The notes: generated by a model from the letters alone, not told the origin. Positions 8,033 through 16,960 are shown, numbered from the stretch's first letter. The stretch: 64,000 nucleotides of DNA from Nitrospirota bacterium (GCA_030645475.1 JAUSMA010000015.1:1-64000), one strand, 5' to 3'. Made by a program: numbers and translations.

Positions 8033-8242
8033 TGCCACGGCGGAAATCTACGCTGGATCCCTACGAATGTCCAGACGGCGCGTCTCGGTGCGTGGTCTGC
8101 CGTGAAATGTGAGGGCGGAGATGGTTGGTCTGGTTGGTGGGGCGCCGCGCGAGACGAATGTGCGATTGGATGTCAGCCCGTTGCGTAGCCGCTGGGAAAG
8201 GAGTATTTTTTTCGTACATTGGCAATCAGAAAGGAGGCTCCC

Positions 8243-9424
8243 ATGACACCGTTGCGGCTCCTCTCCTTGACCTGTGTGCTGCTTCTCTCCACCACGTCTC
8301 TGGCGTCGGCGGAAATTCTTGCCCTCCTCAACTATGAGAGTAAGCCGGGCCAGCCGGTGAGACGCGAAGCGATCGCGATCATGGACATCGATCCCGAGTC
8401 TGCGGACTTCGGGAAGATCTTGATGGAGGTTCCCCTTCCCTCCGATCTCGTAGCGCACCACATCTTTTTCAACCGTGATCGGACGAAGGCCTACATTACG
8501 GCGCTGGGCAAACCCCTGCTGCACGTCGTCGATCTCACCCGCTTCCCCTATCGCCTGCGCGCGATTGCCGTGCCGGACTGCCAGGTCGGCGAGGATCTCG
8601 TCGTCTCGGAGGATAACCGAACCTGGTATCTCACCTGTATGGGCTCCAGCAACGTGATCATGGGTGATGCGGTGAGAGATGTGCCCATCAAAACGGTGAG
8701 TGCGGCTGAACCGGCAGCCGCCTTTATCCTGTATCCGCACGGGATTGCGATTCACAACGGCATCGATCGGGTTCTCGTCACCAGCTCCGTCAAGCCGGAT
8801 ATGTCCGACGTGGGTGAGTCGGTCACGGTGCTGGAAGCCAGTACCGGGAACGTGCTCTCGACGCACAAAATCTCGATGAAACCTTCTCCTGCCAAATCCG
8901 CTCCCGTCGAAATCATGTTCAGCCCCCATGCGAATCCCCCCGTGGTGCACATCACCACTATGATGGAAGGGACGCTGTGGGCCGGAATCTGGGATCCGAA
9001 AGCCCAGTCGTTTTCCTTCTATCAGGTCGATGATTTCGGACCACGGCAACAAGGGATGCCATTGGAAATGCTCTACAACAAAAAGGGGGACCGCTTGTAC
9101 GTCACCACGGCCAAGCCGGGGTTTGTCAATCTGTATGACAATACCGATCCACGGCAGCCGAAGTTCCTCCAGGCCATTCCCGCCGCTCCGGGCGCCCATC
9201 ATGCGGTCCTGTCGCCCGATGAACGCTACCTGTTCGTCCAAAATAGCCTGCTCAATCTGGAAGGCATCAGCGACGGGTCCGTCACGGTGATCGACTTGTC
9301 GAAGGGTGGGAAAGTGCTGGGGAGCATCGACACGTTGAAAGCGCAAGGCTTCAACCCGAACTGCATCATGCTGCTGCCGAATCATTTTCAGCTTCAGCAC
9401 AGCACCTTGCGTGTGAGCCGATGA
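8243..9424 (+). CDS. Secreted seven-bladed beta-propeller (lactonase/YncE-like)
   Basis: The 393-residue product starts at ATG 8243, seven bases after AAAGGAGG, and has a clear signal peptide (LRLLSLTCVLLLSTTSLASA). The rest consists of propeller-type repeats such as GDRLYVTTAKPGFVNLYDNT and HHAVLSPDERYLFVQNSLLN, as in 40-residue YVTN/lactonase-like propellers. It is probably periplasmic, with a binding or structural role; no lactonase catalytic residues can be asserted. It is one of very few plus-strand genes and stands alone. Confidence 0.75.
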   Translation: MTPLRLLSLTCVLLLSTTSLASAEILALLNYESKPGQPVRREAIAIMDIDPESADFGKILMEVPLPSDLVAHHIFFNRDRTKAYITALGKPLLHVVDLTRFPYRLRAIAVPDCQVGEDLVVSEDNRTWYLTCMGSSNVIMGDAVRDVPIKTVSAAEPAAAFILYPHGIAIHNGIDRVLVTSSVKPDMSDVGESVTVLEASTGNVLSTHKISMKPSPAKSAPVEIMFSPHANPPVVHITTMMEGTLWAGIWDPKAQSFSFYQVDDFGPRQQGMPLEMLYNKKGDRLYVTTAKPGFVNLYDNTDPRQPKFLQAIPAAPGAHHAVLSPDERYLFVQNSLLNLEGISDGSVTVIDLSKGGKVLGSIDTLKAQGFNPNCIMLLPNHFQLQHSTLRVSR

Positions 9425-9460
9425 GGACGGGACAACGGGACTGAGGGCGACTGAGAAAAC

Positions 9461-9828
9461 CTACGGGGGGCCGGGCTGGGAGCCCGCCCTCTCAGGTCTT
9501 GAAGCCGATGCGGCGGGATTTGGGTCCGGCTCCGCCATGAGTTCACGAATGGCTTCGAAAACAATCCGAAACTGGCCATCGTACTTCTTTCCCAGATCGG
9601 TAAGGCGTCGGGCAAGGGCTTTGTTCGAACCGATCATTTCTCGAAGCTGAACACACGCTCGCATGATGGCAATGTTCACTTGGATCGCCCTCTTGCTTCG
9701 CAACACGCTGGACAACATTGCCACTCCCTGCTCGGAAAAGGCATAGGGCGCATGCCTTCTCCCACCCCACTTCGAACTTGATATCGCAACTTGCGATTTC
9801 AAGTCATCAAACTCCAGTACCTCGCTTT
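9461..9828 (-). pseudogene. ORF6N-domain protein, 5'-truncated fragment
   Basis: The frame carries [32 protein letters not shown] and the C-terminal [14 protein letters not shown] region that follows ORF6N (KilA-N-like) DNA-binding domains of phage or plasmid origin. The first half of the domain is missing. Resemblance ends at about 9828, exactly where the structured repeat begins, so repeat insertion or an associated deletion removed the 5' end. The only in-frame starts are weak (TTG 9802). Confidence 0.75.
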
Positions 9829-9926
9829 AGGGATGGGGGCTGATTGAACTTCCACTGCGCGCGTCCAACGAGGGTCGTCCGCGACCGCGCGTTGCGCGAG
9901 CACAGAAGTTCATCAGCCACCATCCC
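9829..9926. repeat. Core hairpin of a structured repeat, copy 2
   Basis: An outer stem pairs GGGATGGGGGCTGATTGAAC (9830-) with GTTCATCAGCCACCATCCC (-9926). The conserved interior reads ACTGCGCGCGTCCAACGAGG and then CGCGCGTTGCGCGAGCAC. A small inner stem GGTCG/CGACC closes the centre. The interior is almost identical to 13509-13559, while both stems differ in sequence yet still pair. The terminal inverted repeats seen in the full copies are absent here. Confidence 0.75.
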
Positions 9927-9987
9927 GTCTCCCTCTGTTTGCGGTTCAAAAAGAGACTTGTTATAGTCCGCGCAGGTGGAGGGCCGT

Positions 9988-10242
9988 ATGGGAATGGAAC
10001 CGAGTTATATCTTGATCGACGGGCAGACGTTCAGCAAGGCGAAGCTGTCGCTCGACAACCATGTCTACAAGAACTGCGCGATCGATGACTGCGACATCTA
10101 TTTCAGCGGTGGACAATACGAGTTGCTCGATACCCACATCACCAATTCCCGCCTTATCCTCAACCACCCGGCCAAGGGCATGTATAACGCCGTGCAGATC
10201 TTTAAGATGAAGTCGCCGGGGTCACAAGTTATTTTCGAGTGA
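9988..10242 (+). CDS. Small conserved-looking protein of unknown function
   Basis: An 84-residue cytoplasmic protein beginning MGMEPSYILIDGQTFSKAKL. ATG 9988 is chosen because GGTGGAGG lies just upstream. The sequence has alternating beta-strand-like segments (KNCAIDDCDIYFSGGQYELL then THITNSRLILNHPAKG) reminiscent of right-handed beta-helix or pentapeptide-like coils. I do not recognise a family with confidence. It converges on the multihaem cytochrome gene and shares a bidirectional terminator with it. Confidence 0.6.
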   Translation: MGMEPSYILIDGQTFSKAKLSLDNHVYKNCAIDDCDIYFSGGQYELLDTHITNSRLILNHPAKGMYNAVQIFKMKSPGSQVIFE

Positions 10243-10254
10243 CCCGCTGGCCAG

Positions 10255-10312
10255 AGGCGAGAGGGAAGCACAGGCCTCCGACCTTCGGCCTCTTGCCCCA
10301 AGCCTCTCGCCT
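10255..10312. terminator. Bidirectional terminator hairpin
   Basis: AGGCGAGAGG (10255-10264) pairs with CCTCTCGCCT (10303-10312), with a nested GGCC/GGCC stem between, followed by ATTTAATT. It lies between convergent genes and overlaps the stop codon of the minus-strand cytochrome gene. Confidence 0.65.
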
Positions 10313-11549
10313 ATTTAATTGAGATATTCTCTGCGAACTTGACGATCTCGATCGCCTGAAAGACGGGGTCTTGCGAGCCTTTTGAGGATTCGGCTTCGAC
10401 TCGCAGCAGGAATGGGGCAGGGCCTGTGATCGGCGCGTAGTTGAGGATTACTTCAACATCGAACGTCTTGGTGTCTTTCGGCGTGGGGAAGGTAAAGATC
10501 TCGACGCGCAGTTCTTCCGGCTTCAAGACGGTATCTTCCAGGACTTTGACCGCCTCGAAATCGAAGCTCGTCTTCTGACCCTTGGCATCCTGATAGACTC
10601 GCCCATAGACCCGCTTGTCGGTATAGACGGTCTTGAGATTCTTCCCTTTGATATCCAGATCCAGCACCACCGTCGCCCAGGCCGGATGGGTGGTCGGCAG
10701 ACTGTGCGGCACGAGACTCTGCACCTTCACCGTGACAATGGTCTTGTCGCCTTCAATCTTGGTCTGCACGTCCAGCTTGGCTGCTTCCTGGCGGAGCTTG
10801 CCGATGCGTCCGGGGAAGGTATGGTTCGCCGTTTTGCGCTTCTTCTCCCCGTTCGCCGACTCGCCGACCTGCTCCGGCATGTGACAGGTCTGGCATTCTT
10901 TGCCGGACTTCACGGCCTTGCTTTGATCCCAGCTTCCGAGCAGATCGTTGCTCTTCCCTAAGTTGGCCGCCGAGGGGACCGACTGATGGCAATTGAGACA
11001 GAGATCTGATTTCTGAAAGAGCCCGAGCTCCATCGACTGGTGCGCGAGGTTCTGGACGAAGTCCTTATAGGGCCCATAGAGCGTTTTGCTGCCGAGTTCG
11101 TACTTGGGCTCCGGCGGTTGTTTGGTCCGATCGACCTGCTTGATCAAGTGACATTGTGCGCAAGCCACGCCGTCCAACGAGGGGTCGCCGGACTTGGCTT
11201 GATCGACGAAGAGTTGTGCCTGCTCGGGAAATTCGCGCACGTGTGGCGCATGACAGCGGAAACAGAGCCCTTTGTCCTTGCCGGCTGGAGACTGGAGAAA
11301 GGCGTCGAGCGAGGCGCGAAATGCCGGCGAATGAATGGACTTCGATAGCGGCGAGGTTTCCCATTCTTCAAACACACGCTCGTGGCAACGCTTACACTTG
11401 CTGGAGCTGGGAAAGGCCTTCTCAAGGGTGGGCTTGGAGGCATCCTGCGCATAGAGGCCTTGGTCGAGCCCATGCGAAAGCACGAAGGCCGCTACGAGCA
11501 CTATGCCGATTCCTAGCTTCGCACCGATCGACTGTCGCACCATCATCAT
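10311..11549 (-). CDS. Periplasmic five-haem c-type cytochrome
   Basis: A 412-residue exported protein with signal peptide (LGIGIVLVAAFVLSHGL) and five CxxCH sites at about residues 52, 96, 130, 184 and 219 (CKRCH, CFRCH, CAQCH, CLNCH, CQTCHMPE). The spacing resembles the cytochrome c554/NrfA-like multihaem group. The C-terminal half is a haem-free beta-sandwich-like domain. ATG 11543 or 11549 are possible starts (GAGGGG upstream). It lies 18 bases after a paralogous five-haem gene, suggesting a two-cytochrome unit that carries electrons in the periplasm. The redox partner is unknown; NXR-like proteins upstream are plausible. Confidence 0.8.
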   Translation of the reverse strand: MMMVRQSIGAKLGIGIVLVAAFVLSHGLDQGLYAQDASKPTLEKAFPSSSKCKRCHERVFEEWETSPLSKSIHSPAFRASLDAFLQSPAGKDKGLCFRCHAPHVREFPEQAQLFVDQAKSGDPSLDGVACAQCHLIKQVDRTKQPPEPKYELGSKTLYGPYKDFVQNLAHQSMELGLFQKSDLCLNCHQSVPSAANLGKSNDLLGSWDQSKAVKSGKECQTCHMPEQVGESANGEKKRKTANHTFPGRIGKLRQEAAKLDVQTKIEGDKTIVTVKVQSLVPHSLPTTHPAWATVVLDLDIKGKNLKTVYTDKRVYGRVYQDAKGQKTSFDFEAVKVLEDTVLKPEELRVEIFTFPTPKDTKTFDVEVILNYAPITGPAPFLLRVEAESSKGSQDPVFQAIEIVKFAENISIK

Positions 11550-11567
11550 GCCCCTCGATTGGACGAC

Positions 11568-12872
11568 TCAGAGATTTTTCGCCCGGTACGTTAAAAGACG
11601 GGGCTGCGTATATTCTTCAAAAATCTTCTTCGCACTCTCCCGCTCTTTGTCGGTCGCCAAGGTAGCCAGATACTTTTCTTTCAGGCTCGGCTCTGGCGTC
11701 GGGATCAACGCATAGTTCAGCACCGCTTCAATCGATGCGGCGGTCGTGCCGGTGGGAATCGCCAGGGAGAAGGGGACTTTTCTCGTATGGCCCCCCTTGA
11801 TGAAGGGATCGGGAATCTGGCCACGAAGAATTTTGTCGTAAGGCAAGCCGAATTGCTTCGTCTCTTCTTGCAGTACCTTGCCCTGCGCATCCTTGGCGGT
11901 CAGGACCAGATAGAACTGCTTGAGCACCGGGTCGCCGTCTGGGAAGCTATGCGGGAGGCTGCCGATCTTCACCAGCGCCGTACCCTCCACGGCGGAGGCC
12001 GACTTGGTGGCCTCAAGATCCACGCGAGGCATCCATTCGGCCTGTAGATTGCGATTTCTGAGGAGGGTGCCTGGGACAACCACACCACGGAACCAGTGCC
12101 GACCGATGGCGCGAGTCATGGAGCCGCGCCGCGAGGTAGAGCTGCCGGTCGAGGGCTCCATGTGACAGTCCTGGCACACCGTGCCCTGCAAGATCTCTCC
12201 GGCCAGGTCCTTCTGCGTCTCATCCTTGACCTTGTCGAAATGGCAGGAGGCGCAGTAGTTCGCACCACGGAACAGGTCGGATTGCGTCGCCGGATGGACG
12301 AGGTTTTCCTCCGGATTGGGATAGGGGCCGTAGATCATCTTGCCCGGCTCGATCTTGAACGACGGCGGGGAGTTCGGTGTGTGCTCCACGCTCTTGATCA
12401 GGTGGCAGGAGGCGCAGCCGATCCCTTCCACTTGCGGCTTGCCGGACAACACTTGCGCCACAATCTTCTCGACATGTTGCGGGAACACCGTCGTCGACGG
12501 CGCATGGCAGGCGAGACAGCGGCGGCGCTCGTCGGCCGTTGGATTGGTCTGCAGCCAGACACCCAACACCGTGCGGAACACCGGCGACTCCAGCGACGTG
12601 CCATGTAACAGCGCGGCATCGACCCGGCCGAATGTCTTCAGATCCGGCGTCTGTTCGCGCACGCCTTTCCATTCTTCATAATGCCGATCGTGGCATTGCT
12701 TGCAGTCTTCCGATCGAATGAAAATCTTTTCAATCTCCGCCACCCAGTCGGCGTGAGCCGGAGCCTCTGCCTTCTGCGCCATAGCACGGCCATGCGACAG
12801 CGCGATGAGACCCACGATGATCAGGAGGAATAGTCCGAAGGCGATTCGTTGTGCGTACTTGCGTCGTCCCAT
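11568..12872 (-). CDS. Periplasmic five-haem c-type cytochrome, paralogue
   Basis: The start is ATG 12872, directly after the stop of the PDZ gene (TGAGCATG), giving 434 residues. A signal peptide (IAFGLFLLIIVGLIALSHG) precedes five CxxCH sites (CKQCH 57, CLACH 119, CASCH 153, CASCH 207, CQDCHMEP 233). Haem order, spacing and the C-terminal haem-free domain match the following gene, so the pair arose by duplication. Its role is inferred to be periplasmic electron transfer. Confidence 0.8.
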   Translation of the reverse strand: MGRRKYAQRIAFGLFLLIIVGLIALSHGRAMAQKAEAPAHADWVAEIEKIFIRSEDCKQCHDRHYEEWKGVREQTPDLKTFGRVDAALLHGTSLESPVFRTVLGVWLQTNPTADERRRCLACHAPSTTVFPQHVEKIVAQVLSGKPQVEGIGCASCHLIKSVEHTPNSPPSFKIEPGKMIYGPYPNPEENLVHPATQSDLFRGANYCASCHFDKVKDETQKDLAGEILQGTVCQDCHMEPSTGSSTSRRGSMTRAIGRHWFRGVVVPGTLLRNRNLQAEWMPRVDLEATKSASAVEGTALVKIGSLPHSFPDGDPVLKQFYLVLTAKDAQGKVLQEETKQFGLPYDKILRGQIPDPFIKGGHTRKVPFSLAIPTGTTAASIEAVLNYALIPTPEPSLKEKYLATLATDKERESAKKIFEEYTQPRLLTYRAKNL

Positions 12873-12874
12873 GC

Positions 12875-13360
12875 TCAATCCCGTTTGCATCCGACGAAAT
12901 GAAAATTCACACCCCACCCGACCGGATCGCCTGGATCGGCCGGCTCATAGGTGCCGACGGTGAAGTTGCATTCCTTCATCCCGCGCTTGATCGCTTTCCC
13001 GAAATCGAGCATGTTTCTGATCTCGGTCTTGTCGATCTCTTTGATGACGGACCGGACCTTGATGCCGGCATAGTCGGCGCGCGAGTTCCCGATCACTTCA
13101 AACACCGCGACGCCCTGCGCCCGTTCGAGTTTCAATTCTTTTTTGATGTCTTCGTCCACGTCGCCAACGATCACGCCGAATTCTTCACCTAATTTCGCCG
13201 CTTCATCCACGGTCATCGGCTCCGGCTCCGCCGCATGTACCGATGGCTGCCCAACGCCGCTAAGGATTGCCAGGCACAGGCCGACACACAAAAAAAAGGC
13301 CCTTCCGCTCCGAAGGGCCTTTGTGTGAGCAGTGACGGCACCGATTCGAGCAACCTCCAA
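12875..13360 (-). CDS. Exported PDZ-domain protein
   Basis: A small secreted protein with a PDZ-like core: GVAVFEVIGNSRADYAGIKV, SVIKEIDKTEI and FGKAIKRGMKECNFTVGTYE. It may bind exposed peptide ends or act as a scaffold for its cytochrome neighbours. The start is uncertain. TTG 13360 gives 161 residues with a believable signal peptide (KALRSGRAFF, then CVGLCLAILSGV), but this region spans a perfect terminator-like hairpin. The first ATG (13216) would remove the signal peptide. It is translationally linked to the five-haem cytochrome gene that follows. Confidence 0.65.
   Translation of the reverse strand: MEVARIGAVTAHTKALRSGRAFFLCVGLCLAILSGVGQPSVHAAEPEPMTVDEAAKLGEEFGVIVGDVDEDIKKELKLERAQGVAVFEVIGNSRADYAGIKVRSVIKEIDKTEIRNMLDFGKAIKRGMKECNFTVGTYEPADPGDPVGWGVNFHFVGCKRD
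13290..13322 (-). terminator. Terminator-like hairpin inside the signal-peptide coding region
   Basis: On the minus strand AAAGGCCCTTCGG and CGGAAGGGCC form a near-perfect stem followed by eight T residues. It has every mark of an intrinsic terminator, yet lies in frame within the predicted N-terminus of the PDZ protein. It could end transcripts from the NxrC-like gene at 13602-14432, or act as an attenuator for the cytochrome genes. Confidence 0.7.
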
Positions 13361-13433
13361 CGTTCGCGCCTTTCATCCGCACAGGTAGCGTTATCTTAAC
13401 AAAACACCTGGCAGGCTGCAGAAGACCAATCCC

Positions 13434-13603
13434 GCAGGCTGCTCAAACAGTTCGTCAGCGAGGCCGCAGGCGAACTATCCTTCACTAAGGGGTGGCTGGG
13501 ATGATCCCTACTGCGCGCGTCCAACGAGGGCTTTCTCAAGCCGCGCGTTGCGCGAGCACGGGGATCGTCTCAGCTACCCCGTCTCCCTTTTCAGCAGCCT
13601 GCT
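13434..13603. repeat. Structured repeat of about 170 bp, copy 1 (full length)
   Basis: Terminal inverted repeats GCAGGCTGCTCAAA (13434-) and TTTTCAGCAGCCTGC (-13602) bound the element. Inside the left end is CAGCGAGGCCGCAGGCGAAC. The core folds with an outer stem 13489-13508/13560-13580 and an inner GGCTT/AAGCC stem. Its right end starts within the TAG stop of the NxrC-like gene. Compare copies at 9829-9926 (core) and 56339-56531. Confidence 0.75.
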
Positions 13604-14432
13604 AGAGCTTCACAATAGGGTCGATCACCAACTGAAACCACGGCGCGACGGCCTTTTGCCCGTTCCGCTCTTTGTTCTCCCCGTTCCATACAGCAAACGA
13701 CACGGTTTGCACTCGTCCAGGAATCAGCTTGGCTTCGTTCTCTTGCTCTTCACTCACCAAAGGCCTGCGCATGACCACGTGCCAGACCCCATCTTTCCAG
13801 GCAGCCTTCCCTTGAACCCGCCCCTGCTTTTCTTTGGTCGTCAGCGTGCTAAAGCCTCCGCCGATGAGGTCCTCGACCGAAGAGACCCTGCGCGGAATGA
13901 CTTCAAAGGTCCGCACGCCGTCTTTGGATTTTTCAGACGTCTTGGCAGCCCGGCGATCGATATCGCTCTGCCAATCGGCCTTCCAATGCCAGATGTTGAT
14001 GTAGTGATCGAGTTGGCCCATGCAGAAAAATGCGGGCGCATCGCCGAGGGGCAGCCCGATCGCGACACCGTCGCGAAAGGTCCCCGGCGTCAAGCGGTCA
14101 TTTTTTGTGTTGTCCTGCCATTCCAGCAGAAAGGCGATTTCGGTGCCGTTGTGGAGCGATCGCACCGTGAGGGCCCGTGCGGTCGGTTCAGGCCAGACCG
14201 GCCTGGTAATGACCTGACCGCTCAAGGGAAGAGTCATCGGCGCGACCTTGGCCCATGCCGTATCCTCGGGGCCCGTCGGCAGCTCCCCCTCAACGAGGCG
14301 CGCACGAATCATCATGCCCTCGGAACTGACGAGGGGCACGTCGAAGCCCACTAAGAGGCCAGCGGTCACCAGGATGAAGAGGAACAGCAGCAGTAACGGG
14401 CGGGAAGCCATCTTCGTCGTCGTACGCACCAT
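13602..14432 (-). CDS. NxrC-like haem-b-binding gamma subunit, short form
   Basis: A 276-residue exported protein of the ethylbenzene-dehydrogenase/DMSO-reductase gamma-subunit family. In these enzymes it carries haem b and passes electrons between the iron-sulfur beta subunit and a cytochrome. Start ATG 14432 (GAGG eight bases upstream) is followed by a hydrophobic export segment. Family blocks include CMGQLDHYINIWHWKADWQ, whose Met is a probable axial ligand by analogy with EbdC, and FAVWNGENKERNGQKAV, whose Lys is the probable second ligand. It shares both blocks with the 317-residue protein at 20210-21163. No catalytic molybdenum subunit is in the window. Confidence 0.8.
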   Translation of the reverse strand: MVRTTTKMASRPLLLLFLFILVTAGLLVGFDVPLVSSEGMMIRARLVEGELPTGPEDTAWAKVAPMTLPLSGQVITRPVWPEPTARALTVRSLHNGTEIAFLLEWQDNTKNDRLTPGTFRDGVAIGLPLGDAPAFFCMGQLDHYINIWHWKADWQSDIDRRAAKTSEKSKDGVRTFEVIPRRVSSVEDLIGGGFSTLTTKEKQGRVQGKAAWKDGVWHVVMRRPLVSEEQENEAKLIPGRVQTVSFAVWNGENKERNGQKAVAPWFQLVIDPIVKL

Positions 14433-14525
14433 GCAAGGTCCTCGGGTGACTGGCGCGAGCCACATTCTTACGGGTTCAGAATACCACAACCCCCAGGCGA
14501 GGCCAAACCGGCGGCCTCGTGATTT

Positions 14526-15779
14526 CTACCAGAGTTTCACGCGGCGAATTTTATTTTCGCCCCGTTCGCAAATGTAGAGATAGCCCTGGGAGTCCAGCGA
14601 CAGTCCGACGGGAGAGTTAACGACGGCCTCGATTCCGAGGAGCCCGTCTCCATGTTTCACGGTCCCGGACGATTCTTTCGCCACGAAACGCGCCGCGCCG
14701 CAGCCACCCATATTCTTGTCTTCGTAGCCGCTGTCTCCGTTGCCCGCAACCGTGGTAATCACGCCGGTCGCAACGTCGACCTTCCGCACGCGATGATTCA
14801 TCGTATCGGAGATGTAGAGATTGTCTTGATGGTCCACCACCACAGCTTCCGGCGCATGGAGCATCGCTCTGACGGCCGGCTTGTCGTCACCGTCGTAGCC
14901 ATACCGGCAGACACCGGCCACGGTCGAGATAATCCCGGTCTTGTGATCGATGCTGCGGACGCGGTTGCTGCCCTTGTCGACGAAAATGATATCGCCTTTC
15001 CCGTTCACCGTCAGCCCAACGACGTCGTAGATGCGGGCCTCGAGCGCGGGCTTGCCGTCGTCGAGGTACATGGACATGTCCAGTCCGTCCGAACAGACCG
15101 GCATGAGCCAGCCATGGTCGTCGCTGAAATCGATGCCGATCGCATCGCCGGACAGCACAACAAGATTCCGCGCCACGAGCGGCTGCTCGCGTGCTTCGTC
15201 CTCGGCTGTCCAGGCCCCGGCGACGGTCGTGACCATGCCGGTCTTGGAATCATAGCGGCGGATGCGGTGCGCCTGGGTATCGGCGATATACATCACATCG
15301 TCGGGATCGAAGGCGATGGCGGCGGGCCAGGTGAGATTGGTCTCAAGGGCCGGACCATCTCCGTTGAACCCATGCTGCCCGGTGCCGATGATCGTGGTGA
15401 TGATGCCGGTCTCGCGGTCGACTTTGCGAATACGGTTGCTGCCGGAGTCGCAAATATAGAGGTCGTTGTGGGAATCGAATGCGACGTCGAGCGGCAAGTA
15501 GAGCCCGGCTTCCCCGCAGAGACCTTCGTCGCCGCTGTAGCAGGTTTCGCCGATCCCGGCAAAATTATGCAGCGTGCCTTCCTTGAGACTGACCCGTCTG
15601 ATGCGATCGGATCCGGACTCGGCAAAATAGAACCAAGTCTCGTCCTTGTCCAATGCCGCGTGGTGAGGCAATGGAATCCCCGATTTGACCGCCCGCTTCC
15701 CATCGCCGGTGCTTCGGGCCTTGCCGTTGCCTGCGAAGGTTTCGATATAACCGGTCGCGAGCTGCAGTTCGGTTTCCAT
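14526..15779 (-). CDS. NHL-repeat beta-propeller protein
   Basis: A 417-residue protein built of repeated NHL units. Examples are DSGSNRIRKVDRETGIITTI, DTQAHRIRRYDSKTGMVTTV and DTMNHRVRKVDVATGVITTV, six or so in total, forming a propeller. No signal peptide is evident at the N-terminus (METELQLATGYIETFAGNGK), so export is unclear; it lies directly downstream of tatA. NHL propellers are protein or ligand interaction platforms. A functional assignment is not possible from sequence. Confidence 0.75.
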   Translation of the reverse strand: METELQLATGYIETFAGNGKARSTGDGKRAVKSGIPLPHHAALDKDETWFYFAESGSDRIRRVSLKEGTLHNFAGIGETCYSGDEGLCGEAGLYLPLDVAFDSHNDLYICDSGSNRIRKVDRETGIITTIIGTGQHGFNGDGPALETNLTWPAAIAFDPDDVMYIADTQAHRIRRYDSKTGMVTTVAGAWTAEDEAREQPLVARNLVVLSGDAIGIDFSDDHGWLMPVCSDGLDMSMYLDDGKPALEARIYDVVGLTVNGKGDIIFVDKGSNRVRSIDHKTGIISTVAGVCRYGYDGDDKPAVRAMLHAPEAVVVDHQDNLYISDTMNHRVRKVDVATGVITTVAGNGDSGYEDKNMGGCGAARFVAKESSGTVKHGDGLLGIEAVVNSPVGLSLDSQGYLYICERGENKIRRVKLW

Positions 15780-15805
15780 AGACCTGTGACCTTAATCCCG
15801 GCTGA

Positions 15806-16096
15806 TTAGCCGCGTGAAACTGATTGAACCGTTTCGGCTTGCTGTACCACTGGCGCTGCGGCTTGCACCGGAGGCGCGGAAATCGCTGGCTGCGGAGCCG
15901 CAGCCGTCTGCTGCTGCGCGGCTTGTGCCGCTTGCGCTTCGGCTTCGATGAGGTCCGCCTCATGCACGGACTTCTTGAAACCCTTGATTGCCTTGCCGAT
16001 CCCTTCTCCCAGCTGCGGCAATTTGCCCGCGCCGAAGATGATCAGCACGATGAAGAGGATCAGGATCAACTCTGTAAAACCAAGACTCCCAAACAT
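15806..16096 (-). CDS. tatA: Sec-independent translocase subunit TatA
   Basis: The 96-residue protein has the TatA signature. It shows a short N-terminal membrane helix ([18 protein letters not shown]), then [20 protein letters not shown], the amphipathic helix, then an Ala/Gln/Pro-rich tail. TatA forms the pore that exports folded proteins with twin-arginine signals. Its place beside NxrC-like, chaperone and iron-sulfur genes suits export of cofactor-loaded NXR-type enzymes. No tatB or tatC is in the window. Confidence 0.9.
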   Translation of the reverse strand: MFGSLGFTELILILFIVLIIFGAGKLPQLGEGIGKAIKGFKKSVHEADLIEAEAQAAQAAQQQTAAAPQPAISAPPVQAAAPVVQQAETVQSVSRG

Positions 16097-16124
16097 GGTG
16101 TGTTCCTCCGTACGAATGGGTAAA

Positions 16125-16934
16125 TCAGGATGCGCTGGTCTCTTTGGCCCGCTTGGAAAACCGCTCCTTCAACCGATTCCGCGCCTGTTCGGCCTGCTCG
16201 AACATCTTGGCCTTGTCGTAGACGCTGATCAAGTTGTAGTAGGCCAGCGGCTCCTCTGGATTCTGCTCGACGGCATCTTCCATCACCTTGATGGCGAGAT
16301 CGGTCTTCTTGTGATTCATCGCCAGCTCCATCAGCTTGAAACTGCCCTCCAGGTGCTTCGGGTCCAGTTCGAGCGTACGGATATAACATTGGATAGCCAT
16401 GTCGATGGTGTTGTAATCCGACACCTGGGGATTATCGAGTTCGACATAGACTCCGGCAAGATTGTACCAAGCCATGGGATCGTCCGGCGTGATTTCGACC
16501 AGACGCTCGTAGAAATCCTTGGCTTCCATGAACTTCTTTTTGTCCGCATAGACCCGCCCGAGATTGAAGAGCGCCAGCACATCGTGAGGGAACACGTCGA
16601 GCGCATGTTTGAATTCGACTTCGGCTTCGTCCGTCATGGCCTTCGTCGCGTAGATCGTGCCCAAATTCGAATAGTACATCGCGAGCGATCGATTCATTTC
16701 GGCGCGGAGACCCTCCGCCATCTCAATCGATTTCTTGACCTCGACGAGCGCATCGTCCATCCGGCCTTTGCTGAAATAGAGCTCGCCCAATCGGCAGCGG
16801 GCCTGAAAATCGTCCGGCTCGGTTGCCAAGAGCTTTTCGATCTCGAGAATTTCTTCGTCGGGATTCAATGGCTGATCGCCCGGATCGACAACGGCTTGAC
16901 TTGGCTCAGAAACAGAAGAGGTTGGTTCGTTCAT
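16125..16934 (-). CDS. Tetratricopeptide-repeat protein
   Basis: A 269-residue soluble protein with about six TPR units, for example [40 protein letters not shown] and [15 protein letters not shown]. No signal peptide is visible, so it is probably cytoplasmic. TPR arrays mediate protein-protein contacts. It sits 29 bases upstream of tatA in the same direction and may assist assembly or export of the redox proteins encoded nearby. Confidence 0.8.
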   Translation of the reverse strand: MNEPTSSVSEPSQAVVDPGDQPLNPDEEILEIEKLLATEPDDFQARCRLGELYFSKGRMDDALVEVKKSIEMAEGLRAEMNRSLAMYYSNLGTIYATKAMTDEAEVEFKHALDVFPHDVLALFNLGRVYADKKKFMEAKDFYERLVEITPDDPMAWYNLAGVYVELDNPQVSDYNTIDMAIQCYIRTLELDPKHLEGSFKLMELAMNHKKTDLAIKVMEDAVEQNPEEPLAYYNLISVYDKAKMFEQAEQARNRLKERFSKRAKETSAS

Positions 16935-16960
16935 ACGATTCCCTATAGTAAAAAGGTTCG

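Noticed and set aside
8048-9400. 450-codon minus-strand open frame
   Set aside because: It lies opposite the secreted propeller gene and has a His/Arg/Gly-rich composition typical of antisense frames in GC-rich genes; no family pattern.
14652-15809. 385-codon plus-strand open frame
   Set aside because: Complement of the NHL-repeat gene; its repeats merely mirror those of the real protein.
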